From Demequina sp. NBRC 110054 (lineage in GTDB: Bacteria > Actinomycetota > Actinomycetes > Actinomycetales > Demequinaceae), in the NCBI RefSeq assembly GCF_002090115.1, contig NZ_BBRK01000004.1, forward strand, positions 1,116,001 to 1,180,000: a stretch of DNA of 64,000 nucleotides. The letters run 5' to 3'. The position numbers and the translations under genes are program-made. Below are positions 1 to 7,553 of this stretch, piece after piece. The notes under the pieces were generated by a model. It was not told the origin of the DNA and ran no database searches. It saw nothing but the letters and a program-made list of their open reading frames with translations. Numbering within the stretch: the stretch's first letter is position 1; every line of letters begins with the position of its first letter.

Positions 1-230
1 AAGTCGAGCGCCTCGGGGAAGTCCAGCGGGCTCGAGTTCGCGTAGTCCGAGGGGGACTTGAACGCGTTGAGCAGCAGCAGGAGCATCGGGAAGACGATCA
101 GCGCGGCGCCGAACACCGCGAGGATCATGAGGATCCACTCGGCGGGGGTACGCGGCCGGGACTTGTTGTTGCCCTTCTCGGGGGCGGCAGGCGTCTTGGT
201 CCTGCCGGACGATGCGGTCGTGGTGGTCAT
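1..230 (-). CDS. Sugar ABC transporter permease, MalG-type (N-terminal part, cut by window edge)
   Basis: This is the first 76 or so residues of a MalG/LacG-type inner-membrane permease; the gene runs off the left edge. After a Thr/Ala/Lys-rich cytoplasmic tail comes one hydrophobic segment (WILMILAVFGAALIVFPMLL) ending in LNAFKSPSDY, which fits the first transmembrane helix and periplasmic loop of this family. Its ATG lies 4 nt after the stop of the MalF-type gene, so the two are co-transcribed with the binding-protein gene. It would form the second half of the membrane channel of a carbohydrate importer. No ATPase is visible here; many actinobacterial importers share a distant MsiK-type ATPase. 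The tail codes for Ala-Ser-Ser through one copy of the window-wide GCATCGTCC word. Confidence 0.85.
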   Translation of the reverse strand, partial: MTTTTASSGRTKTPAAPEKGNNKSRPRTPAEWILMILAVFGAALIVFPMLLLLLNAFKSPSDYANSSPLDFPEALD

Positions 231-234
231 GACG

Positions 235-1212
235 TCACGCCTCCTTCTTCTCGGCGGCGTTCTGCACGCGGATGAAGATCACCGCGACCACGAACACGAC
301 GATGGTGATGGCCGACGCGATCGTCGCCGCGTAGCCCTTGTCGGTGCCGTTGATGAACTCGTTGTACGCGTAGAACGAGGGCACGTAGGTGGACTTGTTC
401 GGTCCGCCGGCCGTGAGGATGAAGACCGGTGCGAAGACCTTGAGCGCCGCGATCGTCGTGGTCAGCGAGACCACGAACACCTCGGGCCGGATCATCGGCA
501 GCGTGATCGCGCGGAAGCGCTGGAACCAGTTGGCGCCGTCGAGCTCCGCGGCCTCGTACAGCTGCGGCTCGACGCGGCCCAGGGCCGCCATGAAGATCAC
601 GACGGGGTAGCCGATCTGGATCCAGATCATGAGGACCATGACCGAGCCCATCGCGGTGCCGTACGAGCCGCCCAGCCAGTTGATCGTGACCTCGTTGCCC
701 GTGATGGCGGAGAGGAACTGGTTGAGCACGCCCGTCTCGTTCGGCTTGAGGATCCAGCTGAACATCACACCGGCGACGGCGATCGGGAGGATCTGCGGCA
801 GGTAGTAGGTGGCGCGCAGGAAGCTCGACAGCTTGCCGCTGAAGCGGCGGCCGACCACGTCGAAGAGCAGCGCCGAGATCACCAGGCCGAGCAGCGTCGG
901 CACGATCACCATGGCGATGATCACGAGGAAGATGTTCTGGAACGACTGGAGGAACTCCTCGTCGCCGAACAGGGCGATCCAGTTCTCCAGGCCCGCGAAG
1001 CTCTCCTCGGCGCGGCCTCCGCGCCAGTGGAAGAAGCTCAGGCGCAGGTTGCGGACGAGCGGGTAGAAGATGACGACGCCGACGGCGATCGCGCCGGGGA
1101 TGAAGTAGAGCCAGTAGCCGAGCTTGCTGCCCTGGCGCTCCGGGATCCGCGCGGGTTCCGCCGGGCGCTTCTTGGGGCGCTTCTCGCGCACAAGGGGGAG
1201 GGAGGAAGACAT
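235..1212 (-). CDS. Sugar ABC transporter permease, MalF/LacF-type
   Basis: Inner-membrane permease subunit of a carbohydrate ABC importer, 325 aa. A Lys/Arg-rich N-terminus precedes about six hydrophobic segments. The EAA-type loop that contacts the ATPase is visible as EAAELDGANWFQRFRAITLP (about residues 220-240), which is diagnostic of binding-protein-dependent sugar permeases. It sits between the solute-binding protein gene (63 nt upstream, with a strong hairpin between) and the MalG-type gene (4 nt downstream). The start codon follows a C-rich stretch with no clear ribosome site, so translation may be weak or the start may differ slightly. The substrate is not readable from sequence; the neighbouring acetylxylan esterase hints at a hemicellulose oligosaccharide. 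Confidence 0.92.
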   Translation of the reverse strand: MSSSLPLVREKRPKKRPAEPARIPERQGSKLGYWLYFIPGAIAVGVVIFYPLVRNLRLSFFHWRGGRAEESFAGLENWIALFGDEEFLQSFQNIFLVIIAMVIVPTLLGLVISALLFDVVGRRFSGKLSSFLRATYYLPQILPIAVAGVMFSWILKPNETGVLNQFLSAITGNEVTINWLGGSYGTAMGSVMVLMIWIQIGYPVVIFMAALGRVEPQLYEAAELDGANWFQRFRAITLPMIRPEVFVVSLTTTIAALKVFAPVFILTAGGPNKSTYVPSFYAYNEFINGTDKGYAATIASAITIVVFVVAVIFIRVQNAAEKKEA

Positions 1213-1228
1213 AGGGGGGTCCGTCTCT

Positions 1229-1262
1229 GGCGGGGGCCGGGCCTGTCGACCCGACCCCCGCC
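1229..1262 (-). promoter_or_regulatory. Intra-operon GC hairpin between binding protein and permease genes
   Basis: A long G+C stem (arms GGCGGGGGCCGGG and its near complement) around the loop CCTGTCGA fills the gap between the binding-protein stop and the MalF-type start. There is no T-run, so it is more likely an mRNA-stabilising or partial-termination structure that makes the binding protein more abundant than the permeases. The second importer in this window has a comparable hairpin at the same relative place. Confidence 0.6.
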
Positions 1263-1275
1263 GTCAGAGGGGTGG

Positions 1276-2598
1276 TTATCGGACGGTGGAGACGTAGTCC
1301 TCGTAGTAGGACTCGAGCTGCGCCGCCGCGGAGTCGGCGTCGTAGTCGCCGTTCACGAGGCCCTGCATGACCGAGTTGAGGTCGCCGTAGAAGTCAGGCG
1401 TCGGCCAGTCGGGGTAGAACGACAGGCCGTCGCGCTCGTTGACCTCGTTGAAGACCTCGATCAGCTTCTGCGCGTCCTCGTCCGTGATGTCGGAGGTGTC
1501 GGCCGCGACCGGCAGGCCGCCGGACTCTCCCAGCAGCGCCTGGACCTCGGGGCGCATCGTGATGTCGATGAAGATCTGAGCGAGCTCAGGCTGCTTCGAC
1601 TCGACCGGGATCACCCAGATGTTTCCACCCGAACCGGGGGTGAGGGTGGTCTCGGGGAAGTTCGCGATCGTGAACTCGAAGTCCGTGACGTCGGACAGCA
1701 TGCGTCCGTACCACCACGAGCCCGAGTAGAAGATCGGCGAGTCGCCGTTGATGAACTGCAGGCCGGCGTCCTCGGCGGTCATACCGGTGACCTCGGAGGA
1801 GATGTAGCCCTTGTCGAGCCAGTCGACGAGCGTGGTGTTCGCGGTGGTGACCTCGGTGCCGGTCCAGTCGACGACGTCCGTGTACAGCTGGTACGCGTTG
1901 ACCCAGTCGCGGTCAGCCTCGCTCAGCGCGAGCTGGTACCAGAGCTGGCCCATCGGGTACTCCTGAGCCGACGTGGTCATCGGGGTGACCCCGGCGTCCA
2001 CGAAGGTCTGCATCGCGGCCTCGAGCTCGTCCATGGTGGTCGGGATCTCGAGCCCGTACTCGTCGAACATGTCCTGGTTGTAGTACATGAAGACGAACTC
2101 GCCGTAGTTCGGGACGCCGTAGAACGAGCCCGAGCCCATCACGCCGTCCTCGTCGTACATCGCGATGGTGTCGACGCCCTCGCCGAGCATGTCGGCCCAG
2201 CCGTACTCGGCGTACGCGTCGTCCAGGTTCTGGATGACGCCGATCGCGGCGAGCTGGCCCGCGGTCGCGTTGCCCTTGTTGTACTCGGACACGTCCGGAG
2301 CGTCGGACGAGTCGAAGAGCTGCTCGGCCGAGGCGTTGAGGTCCTCGAACGCGGTCTCCTGCAGCTCGACGGTGGCGCCGGTCTCCTCCTCGAAGATCTC
2401 GATGGCCTTCGCCCAGGCGATGCCCATCGCGGACTCCTCGCCCTCGTAGTGCATCACGGTGAGGGTGGTGCCGGTCCAGTCGGTCGAGCCGTCTGCGTTG
2501 GTGGCCGCTGGCGTGGAGTCGCCGTCGGATGAGCAGGCCGTGAGGGCCAGCGCGCCGATGGCGAGCGCGGCGGCCGCTGCTCCAGTGCGGTGCTTCAT
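1276..2598 (-). CDS. Extracellular sugar-binding lipoprotein (SBP family 1)
   Basis: Solute-binding component of the importer, 440 aa, anchored outside the membrane by lipid. The N-terminus MKHRTGAAAAALAIGALALT ends in the lipobox LTAC with Cys22 as the lipidation site, followed by a Ser/Asp/Thr-rich linker. The body has the features of family 1 carbohydrate-binding proteins (early TLTVMHYEGEESAMG strand, aromatic patches such as YNQDMFDEYG and SGSWWYGRM). A good ribosome site (AGGAGAG) sits 5-6 nt before the ATG. It is the first structural gene after the palindrome at 2652-2669, and the LacI-type gene lies just upstream on the same strand. The sugar bound cannot be deduced. Confidence 0.92.
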   Translation of the reverse strand: MKHRTGAAAAALAIGALALTACSSDGDSTPAATNADGSTDWTGTTLTVMHYEGEESAMGIAWAKAIEIFEEETGATVELQETAFEDLNASAEQLFDSSDAPDVSEYNKGNATAGQLAAIGVIQNLDDAYAEYGWADMLGEGVDTIAMYDEDGVMGSGSFYGVPNYGEFVFMYYNQDMFDEYGLEIPTTMDELEAAMQTFVDAGVTPMTTSAQEYPMGQLWYQLALSEADRDWVNAYQLYTDVVDWTGTEVTTANTTLVDWLDKGYISSEVTGMTAEDAGLQFINGDSPIFYSGSWWYGRMLSDVTDFEFTIANFPETTLTPGSGGNIWVIPVESKQPELAQIFIDITMRPEVQALLGESGGLPVAADTSDITDEDAQKLIEVFNEVNERDGLSFYPDWPTPDFYGDLNSVMQGLVNGDYDADSAAAQLESYYEDYVSTVR

Positions 2599-2651
2599 GT
2601 CTCTCCTACTTCCTTGTAGTCGGCCTCGCGGGCCTTGGGGTTCCGCATCGC

Positions 2652-2669
2652 CGTCGAAGCGCTTCGACG
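2652..2669. promoter_or_regulatory. LacI-family operator (perfect 18-bp palindrome)
   Basis: CGTCGAAGCGCTTCGACG is a perfect palindrome with the central CG step typical of LacI/GalR operators. It lies between the regulator gene and the binding-protein gene, 54 nt before the latter's start. Its half-site (CGAAGC) recurs upstream of the regulator itself, which suggests the adjacent LacI-type protein controls both transcripts. Confidence 0.8.
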
Positions 2670-2700
2670 ATGCTGACGATCCAGCTAGGTTCGATGGTTC

Positions 2701-3738
2701 TCAGACCAAGTGCTGGGCCGCCTTCTCGGCGCTGTCCACGGGGGCGCGGACGGAGCCGAAGTCCTGGTATTCGGGCGGGATCAGGAGGGTGCGGGCTTCG
2801 CGCTCCCCCCTGTCGATGGCGGCGACCAGCAGGTCCACCGCGGCGGTGCACGACGCCTGCGCGTCGAGCGGGATCCTGTCGAGCGGCACCGGCAGGCGGT
2901 GCGTCGGGTAGGCGGCCCCGGCTGCGACGACGGAGACGTCGTGGGGGATGGACAAGCCGTGCGCGGCGAGCGCTGGCGAGGCGTCGGCCGCCACGTCCGA
3001 GCTGGTGTTGAGCACCAGCCCGGTCATGTTCGGCAACGCGGAGAGCAGGTTGTCGACGGCCTCGCGAGCGGAGTGCTCGCGAGGGTAGGCGACTGCGTGG
3101 TCGAGGCCGCGCTCCTCGCACCGTGCGACGAAGGCGTCCCGGAAACGGAGAGGGAAGTTGGAGCCGCGCTCGACGGTGACGCGCGGGTGGGAGATCAGGC
3201 CGATGCTCGTGTGGCCGGCGTCCGCGAGGCGGTCGACGGCCATGCGGGCGGCCTGCTCGAAGTCCATGTCCACGCACATGAGGTCGGTCGCGTCGTGGGG
3301 GATGCCGATGAAGACGACCGGGTAGTCGAGGGCGCGGGCGAGATCGGCGCGGGGGTCGTCCGCATCGACGTCGAGGACGACGACGCCGTCCGCGAGCGCG
3401 GTCGCGGCAGCGCGGCGCATGCTCTGCATCGCGTCGTCGTGGACCAGCAGCAGCGTGTCGTAGCCGAGCTCGGCGGCCTCCTTGGTGACCTCCATCGCGA
3501 ACTGCATGTGGACCGAGTGATCGGTGTCCTCGTGCAGCGGGGCGGTGACCGCGAGGATGTGCGAACGGTTGGCGGCGAGCATTCGCGCGCTGGCGCGGGG
3601 CTGGTAGTTGAGCTCGGCGGCGGCCTTGAGGACGCGGTCCCGCGTCTCGTGAGAGATGGCTCGCTTGCCGCTCAGCGCGTACGAGACGGTGCTGATGGAT
3701 ACGCCCGCGGCCTTCGCCACGTCATCCACTGTCGCCAT
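2701..3738 (-). CDS. LacI-family transcriptional repressor of the sugar importer
   Basis: A 345-aa LacI/GalR regulator. The N-terminal helix-turn-helix MATVDDVAKAAGVSISTVSY and hinge (NYQPRASARMLAANRS) are canonical, followed by a periplasmic-binding-protein-like effector domain to the C-terminus. It is the promoter-proximal gene of the leftward importer cluster. Palindromes built on TCGAAGC lie both upstream of it and between it and the binding-protein gene, so negative autoregulation and sugar-induced derepression of the transport genes are likely. The effector is inferred to be the transported sugar or a breakdown product. Confidence 0.93.
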   Translation of the reverse strand: MATVDDVAKAAGVSISTVSYALSGKRAISHETRDRVLKAAAELNYQPRASARMLAANRSHILAVTAPLHEDTDHSVHMQFAMEVTKEAAELGYDTLLLVHDDAMQSMRRAAATALADGVVVLDVDADDPRADLARALDYPVVFIGIPHDATDLMCVDMDFEQAARMAVDRLADAGHTSIGLISHPRVTVERGSNFPLRFRDAFVARCEERGLDHAVAYPREHSAREAVDNLLSALPNMTGLVLNTSSDVAADASPALAAHGLSIPHDVSVVAAGAAYPTHRLPVPLDRIPLDAQASCTAAVDLLVAAIDRGEREARTLLIPPEYQDFGSVRAPVDSAEKAAQHLV

Positions 3739-3760
3739 CTCGGACCCCGTTGTCTCGTCG

Positions 3761-3795
3761 TGTCGAAGGCATCGATGCGCTTCGATGCTTCGACA
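3761..3795. promoter_or_regulatory. Composite operator upstream of the LacI-type gene
   Basis: A near-perfect 35-bp dyad with outer arms TGTCGAAG and CTTCGACA and an inner imperfect palindrome (ATCGATGCGCTTCGAT) sharing the TCGAAGC half-site of the 2652-2669 operator. It lies 23 nt upstream of the regulator start. Two overlapping half-site pairs may allow cooperative autorepression. Confidence 0.7.
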
Positions 3796-3898
3796 TTAGG
3801 TTTCCTTCGGCAACATTGCAACCCTGAGTGTCGGCCGTGACCGTTTCGTGACCTTCGGGGGTGGTGGAGCGTCTCGCCTCCTCACCGCCCGGCCGCGC

Positions 3899-4885
3899 TC
3901 AGCCGAGCAGCCCGCGCACGAACTCCAGCTGCCGTGCGACCTGGAACGCTCCGCCGCCCTCGTGGTCGTTGAACTCGTAGACCTCGATCGCCTTCGAGGG
4001 ATCCCCTCCGAGCTCGCCGTAGCGGTTGAAGGCAGCGAACACCGTCGATGGCGGGCAGATCGTGTCCATCAACGCGGCCGACCACAGCGCGGGCGCCCGG
4101 CCTCGGCGCGCGTGGTTTGCGACGTCGATGTAGCTCAGCGTGCGGAAGACCTGGTCGACCCGGTCGCGATGTCCCGCGAGGTAGCTGCGGATCTCACCGT
4201 AGGGGTCGGTGTCGGCGATGTCCGCGGCGCGCCTCAGGTGGCACAGGAAGGTGACGTCGGAGAGCAGCCCGATCGGGCGGTCGTGGAGCCCCGCGGCGGC
4301 CGTGGCGAGGGCGCCACCCTGGGACGCGCCCGCGACGATGACCCGGTCGGGGTCGAGTCCCGGCAGCGCCGCCGTCGCGTCCACGGCGAGCGCCGCGTCG
4401 GTCATGGCGCGCGTGTAGAAGTGCTCGTGTGGGTCGAGGATCCCGCGCGTCATGAAGCCCGAGTGCGAGGGTCCCGAGCCGTGCGGGTCGGGGGTGTCGC
4501 CGACGCTGCCCCAGCCCGCCGCGCCCTGGCCGCGCGTGTCGACCATGAGGTGCGCGTAGCCCGCCGAGGCCCACAGGGTGTGCTCGTGAGGCAGCCCTCG
4601 GCCGCCGCCGTAGCCCTGGAACTGCACGATCACGGGCAGCGGCTCATCCACGCCCGCGGGCCGCGACAGCCACGCGCGGATCCGGTCGCCGCCGAAGCCG
4701 CTGAAGGAGACGTCCGCGAACGCGATCCGCGGCAGCCCCGCGTCCACCGGCGTCGCGGTCGGGGGCTCGGCGAGCGCGCGCGAGCCGGCGAGGGTCGAGG
4801 CCCAGAACTCGTCGAAGTCTGCGGGCTCGGCTATCTGGGGTCGGTAGCCGCGAAGCTCCGCGAGCGGGAGGTCGTAGGCGCCCAC
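3899..4885 (-). CDS. Acetylxylan esterase / cephalosporin-C deacetylase family (AXE1)
   Basis: An alpha/beta-hydrolase of the AXE1 (CE7) family, 328 aa. It would remove acetyl groups from xylo-oligosaccharides; no signal peptide is visible, so it should act in the cytoplasm on imported oligomers. Diagnostic elements are RGQG (about 118-121), the nucleophile elbow GASQGG with Ser188, and a late DHEGGG carrying the catalytic His. The family opening (DFDEFW near 23-28) is present. The start is GTG, two nucleotides after the rhodanese stop, so the pair is co-transcribed. Its position beside a LacI-controlled importer fits hemicellulose use. Confidence 0.9.
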   Translation of the reverse strand: MGAYDLPLAELRGYRPQIAEPADFDEFWASTLAGSRALAEPPTATPVDAGLPRIAFADVSFSGFGGDRIRAWLSRPAGVDEPLPVIVQFQGYGGGRGLPHEHTLWASAGYAHLMVDTRGQGAAGWGSVGDTPDPHGSGPSHSGFMTRGILDPHEHFYTRAMTDAALAVDATAALPGLDPDRVIVAGASQGGALATAAAGLHDRPIGLLSDVTFLCHLRRAADIADTDPYGEIRSYLAGHRDRVDQVFRTLSYIDVANHARRGRAPALWSAALMDTICPPSTVFAAFNRYGELGGDPSKAIEVYEFNDHEGGGAFQVARQLEFVRGLLG

Positions 4886-4886
4886 C

Positions 4887-5306
4887 TCAGCTCTGGCGCC
4901 AGGGCAGCCCCGAGGCCTTCCAGCCGGCGGTCGAGCCGCGGTGGCCGGCCTCGTCCGGGCCGCCCTCGAAGCCGCCGACGATGTTGTACGACGGGCCGAT
5001 ACCCGCCGCCGTCGCCACGGTCGCCGCCGCGATGGACCTCTGCCCCGAGCGGCACAGGAAGACGATGGGGCGGTCGCCGTCGGCGGTCAGGCCAGCGTCG
5101 GCGAGCTGCGTCAGGAAGCTCTGGTTCTGCGCGCCACCCGGCCACGTCACCCACTCCACGAAGACCGGTGCCTCGCCAGCGGCGGCCGTCTCGGGCACGC
5201 CCACCCACTGCCACTCCGCCGCGGTGCGCACGTCCACGAGGACCGCGCCGTCCTCGACCATCTCCCACGCCTGCTGCGGCGTGATGTCCCCTGCGTAGTC
5301 GGCCAC
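4887..5306 (-). CDS. Rhodanese-like sulfurtransferase
   Basis: A single-domain rhodanese of 139 aa. It keeps the domain order: GDITPQQAWEMVEDGAVLVDVRT near the N-terminus and the active-site loop FLCRSGQRS with the persulfide-carrying Cys, then the conserved NIVGGFEGG and a C-terminal WKASGLPW. Such proteins pass sulfane sulfur from thiosulfate or persulfide donors to thiol acceptors. The start is chosen at GTG 5306 because an AAGGAG site lies 7 nt upstream; the in-frame TTG at 5312 would sit only 1 nt after that site. It is the first gene of a two-gene unit with the esterase; a functional link is not obvious. Confidence 0.88.
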   Translation of the reverse strand: MADYAGDITPQQAWEMVEDGAVLVDVRTAAEWQWVGVPETAAAGEAPVFVEWVTWPGGAQNQSFLTQLADAGLTADGDRPIVFLCRSGQRSIAAATVATAAGIGPSYNIVGGFEGGPDEAGHRGSTAGWKASGLPWRQS

Positions 5307-5393
5307 GGTCAACTCCTTTGTCTCGATCCGTCGCCAGCCTAGTGGCGGGGGCGGGACGATGCGGGACGGGGACGATGCGGGAGGGGCCTGGGC

Positions 5394-7553
5394 TCAGGCG
5401 CCCAGGCTCGCGCGTGGTCGTGTCCCCACGCGCGCGACCATTCCCGCGACGAGCGAGCCGAGCGCGATCGTCCCGAGCAGCACGGCGATCACGAAGAACG
5501 TCGGCAGCACGGCGTGGGTGAGGTGCGTGAATGCCCACGCCGCACCCGCCTCCGTGCGCGCGGACACGGAACCCTGCGCATCGAACTCGAACAGCGTTGT
5601 CCTGAACAGCGCCGCCCCTCCAGCGACTCCGAGGACGCCGCCGACCACCGTCCCGAGTGCGAGCGGAAGCCCGAACTGAGCGGCGGAGGCGAGACCGACA
5701 CTGCCGGCATCGAGTCCGAGCGCGGCTTGAGCACGATCCTCGGCCACGGTCGACGCGCGTGCCGAGAGGAAGGCGGCGAGCGCGACCAGCACGAGCAGCC
5801 CGCCGACGATCAGCGCGAGGACGCCCTGAGCGCCAGAGGCGGAGCCCGTCGCGGAGCTTGCGGCGAACGCGAAGGGGCCGAGCCACTGCCCTTGCGGCGT
5901 GCTGGAAGCGAGGTAGGGGTTGCCCTGATCGGCCCACCCGAGCAGGGCCACGTACGTCGCGAGCCCCGCGCCCAGGGTCGCCGCGAGCGCCAGGACCGCG
6001 GCGGGCGCCGAGGCGACGGCGGGTCGCCCCGCGAGCGCGGTCCCTGCCGCGATCAGCCACGGACGCCTCGCGCGGGACAGTGCCGTGGCGAGACGGGACA
6101 CGGCGCGCCTCGTGATCTCGACGGTCAGCGCGACGGAGGTGAGGCCGGCCGCGATCGCCGCGACGGAGGCGAGCGCCCAGAACCCTGCGGTCTGCGATAC
6201 CTCGTTGGCCCAGCCCTGGTCTCCGGGGATGCCGTGCACGAGCACGAGCGCGCCGAGGGCGCACAATCCCCACAGCGAGAGCAGCGGCCACATGGGCACG
6301 AGGCGCGAGAGCCGTGCCTCCGTCAACGGTGTGACCGGCTTGAGCGCGGCAGCGGGCGCGACCCTTGCTGACCAGAAGGCCGGGATCGCGCCGATGATCG
6401 CCGCGATGACCACGGCGAGCGCCACCATCGCGAGCGGGATCCAGCGAGCGATCGATGCGTGCGGCGGGATCAGGGCGTCAGGGTTCGCGGAGACAAGACG
6501 CTCCCAGTCGAGCACCACAAGCGCGTAGGCGCTGGCGGCGCCGACCACTCCTGCGAGCAGGCCGACTCCGAGCGTCTCGAGAACTGTCGCACCGACGATC
6601 GTGGAGCGTCGTGCGCCGAGCACCCGCGCGGTCGCGACCCAGCGCATCCGTGCCTGCGCCTGGGAGCGACCTACGGCGAAGGCCATGCCGAGAAGCCCGA
6701 CGGCGAGCACGCCGGCGGCGAGCATCAGATAGCTCAGGTCCCACACGCCGGTCGATTCGTACCAGCCACCCGGCGGCCGGGACGCTCCTAGCCCGGCGAG
6801 CTGAGGCGTGACGTGCTGTGCGAACAGCGCGACGCCGTCGACGTCGTAGTCGGTGCCGATTCCCGCCTCCTGGGCGGCGAGCGCGCTGAGCTCCTGGGCC
6901 GAGTCCCAGTCGATGATCGCCTCCTCCTGCCAGACCGCGTAGCGCTCCTCCAGTGGTGGCCTGAGCAGGCCACTCACCTTGAGCGTGCCGAGCTCGACGA
7001 ACTCGTCGCCGTCGCTCCCGCTCCAGGTTCCGGCGCGCAGTGTGTCGCCGATCTCGAGGCCTAGTGCGCTCGCGGTCGTCGCGCTGACCGCCACCTCGCC
7101 CTTGCCGGGGGCCGTTCCAGCGGCGAGCAGGGCGTCCCATTCGACCGCCCCGGTCATCGCGAGCGTGTTCCAGATCGTGGTGCGGTCGCTGAAGAGCGAC
7201 AGGTCGGGTGAGGTCCCGACCGCGGCGAGCTCGGCGGGTCCCTCCATCGTGGCGACCAGGCCGGCCCCGTCGGAGTTCGCTTGCGTGACCAGCGCATCGA
7301 GCTCGGCCTGGGTGAGGATCGTCGCGTAGTCGAACACCTCTGCGGCGGCTGTGCTGTCGCCGATGCCTACGTTCGTCCACCATTCGCCGTCCTGTCCGTG
7401 GGCGGCGGCGACGTAGTCCACGATCCAGGCCTGCTGCGCGGCGACGTACGCCGTGAAGGAGGTGAACCCGACCGCGAGTGCCAGCAGTGCAGTGGTCCAG
7501 GTCAGATACGTCCGATGCGCGCGCAGGTTCTCGCGCAGGAGCTGGCCGATCAT
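5394..7553 (-). CDS. FtsX-like ABC permease, type 2 (sixth and last of the tandem array)
   Basis: Large ABC permease of the MacB/FtsX superfamily, 719 aa. It opens with MIGQLLRENLRAHRTYLTW, a basic amphipathic lead into the first membrane helix, followed by a large extracytoplasmic domain (about residues 40-300) and several C-terminal membrane helices (for example GVLAVGLLGMAFAVGRSQAQ). The reading frame stays open upstream, but this start is supported by the ATGA overlap with the preceding gene and by the shared N-terminus with the next two paralogues. It is the promoter-distal gene of a seven-gene operon. The family exports or extracts lipids, peptides or lipoproteins; the substrate is unknown. 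Confidence 0.88.
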   Translation of the reverse strand: MIGQLLRENLRAHRTYLTWTTALLALAVGFTSFTAYVAAQQAWIVDYVAAAHGQDGEWWTNVGIGDSTAAAEVFDYATILTQAELDALVTQANSDGAGLVATMEGPAELAAVGTSPDLSLFSDRTTIWNTLAMTGAVEWDALLAAGTAPGKGEVAVSATTASALGLEIGDTLRAGTWSGSDGDEFVELGTLKVSGLLRPPLEERYAVWQEEAIIDWDSAQELSALAAQEAGIGTDYDVDGVALFAQHVTPQLAGLGASRPPGGWYESTGVWDLSYLMLAAGVLAVGLLGMAFAVGRSQAQARMRWVATARVLGARRSTIVGATVLETLGVGLLAGVVGAASAYALVVLDWERLVSANPDALIPPHASIARWIPLAMVALAVVIAAIIGAIPAFWSARVAPAAALKPVTPLTEARLSRLVPMWPLLSLWGLCALGALVLVHGIPGDQGWANEVSQTAGFWALASVAAIAAGLTSVALTVEITRRAVSRLATALSRARRPWLIAAGTALAGRPAVASAPAAVLALAATLGAGLATYVALLGWADQGNPYLASSTPQGQWLGPFAFAASSATGSASGAQGVLALIVGGLLVLVALAAFLSARASTVAEDRAQAALGLDAGSVGLASAAQFGLPLALGTVVGGVLGVAGGAALFRTTLFEFDAQGSVSARTEAGAAWAFTHLTHAVLPTFFVIAVLLGTIALGSLVAGMVARVGTRPRASLGA

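Noticed and set aside
58..2532. 824-codon plus-strand open frame over the importer operon
   Set aside because: Antisense shadow: the minus-strand permease and binding-protein genes explain the region fully.
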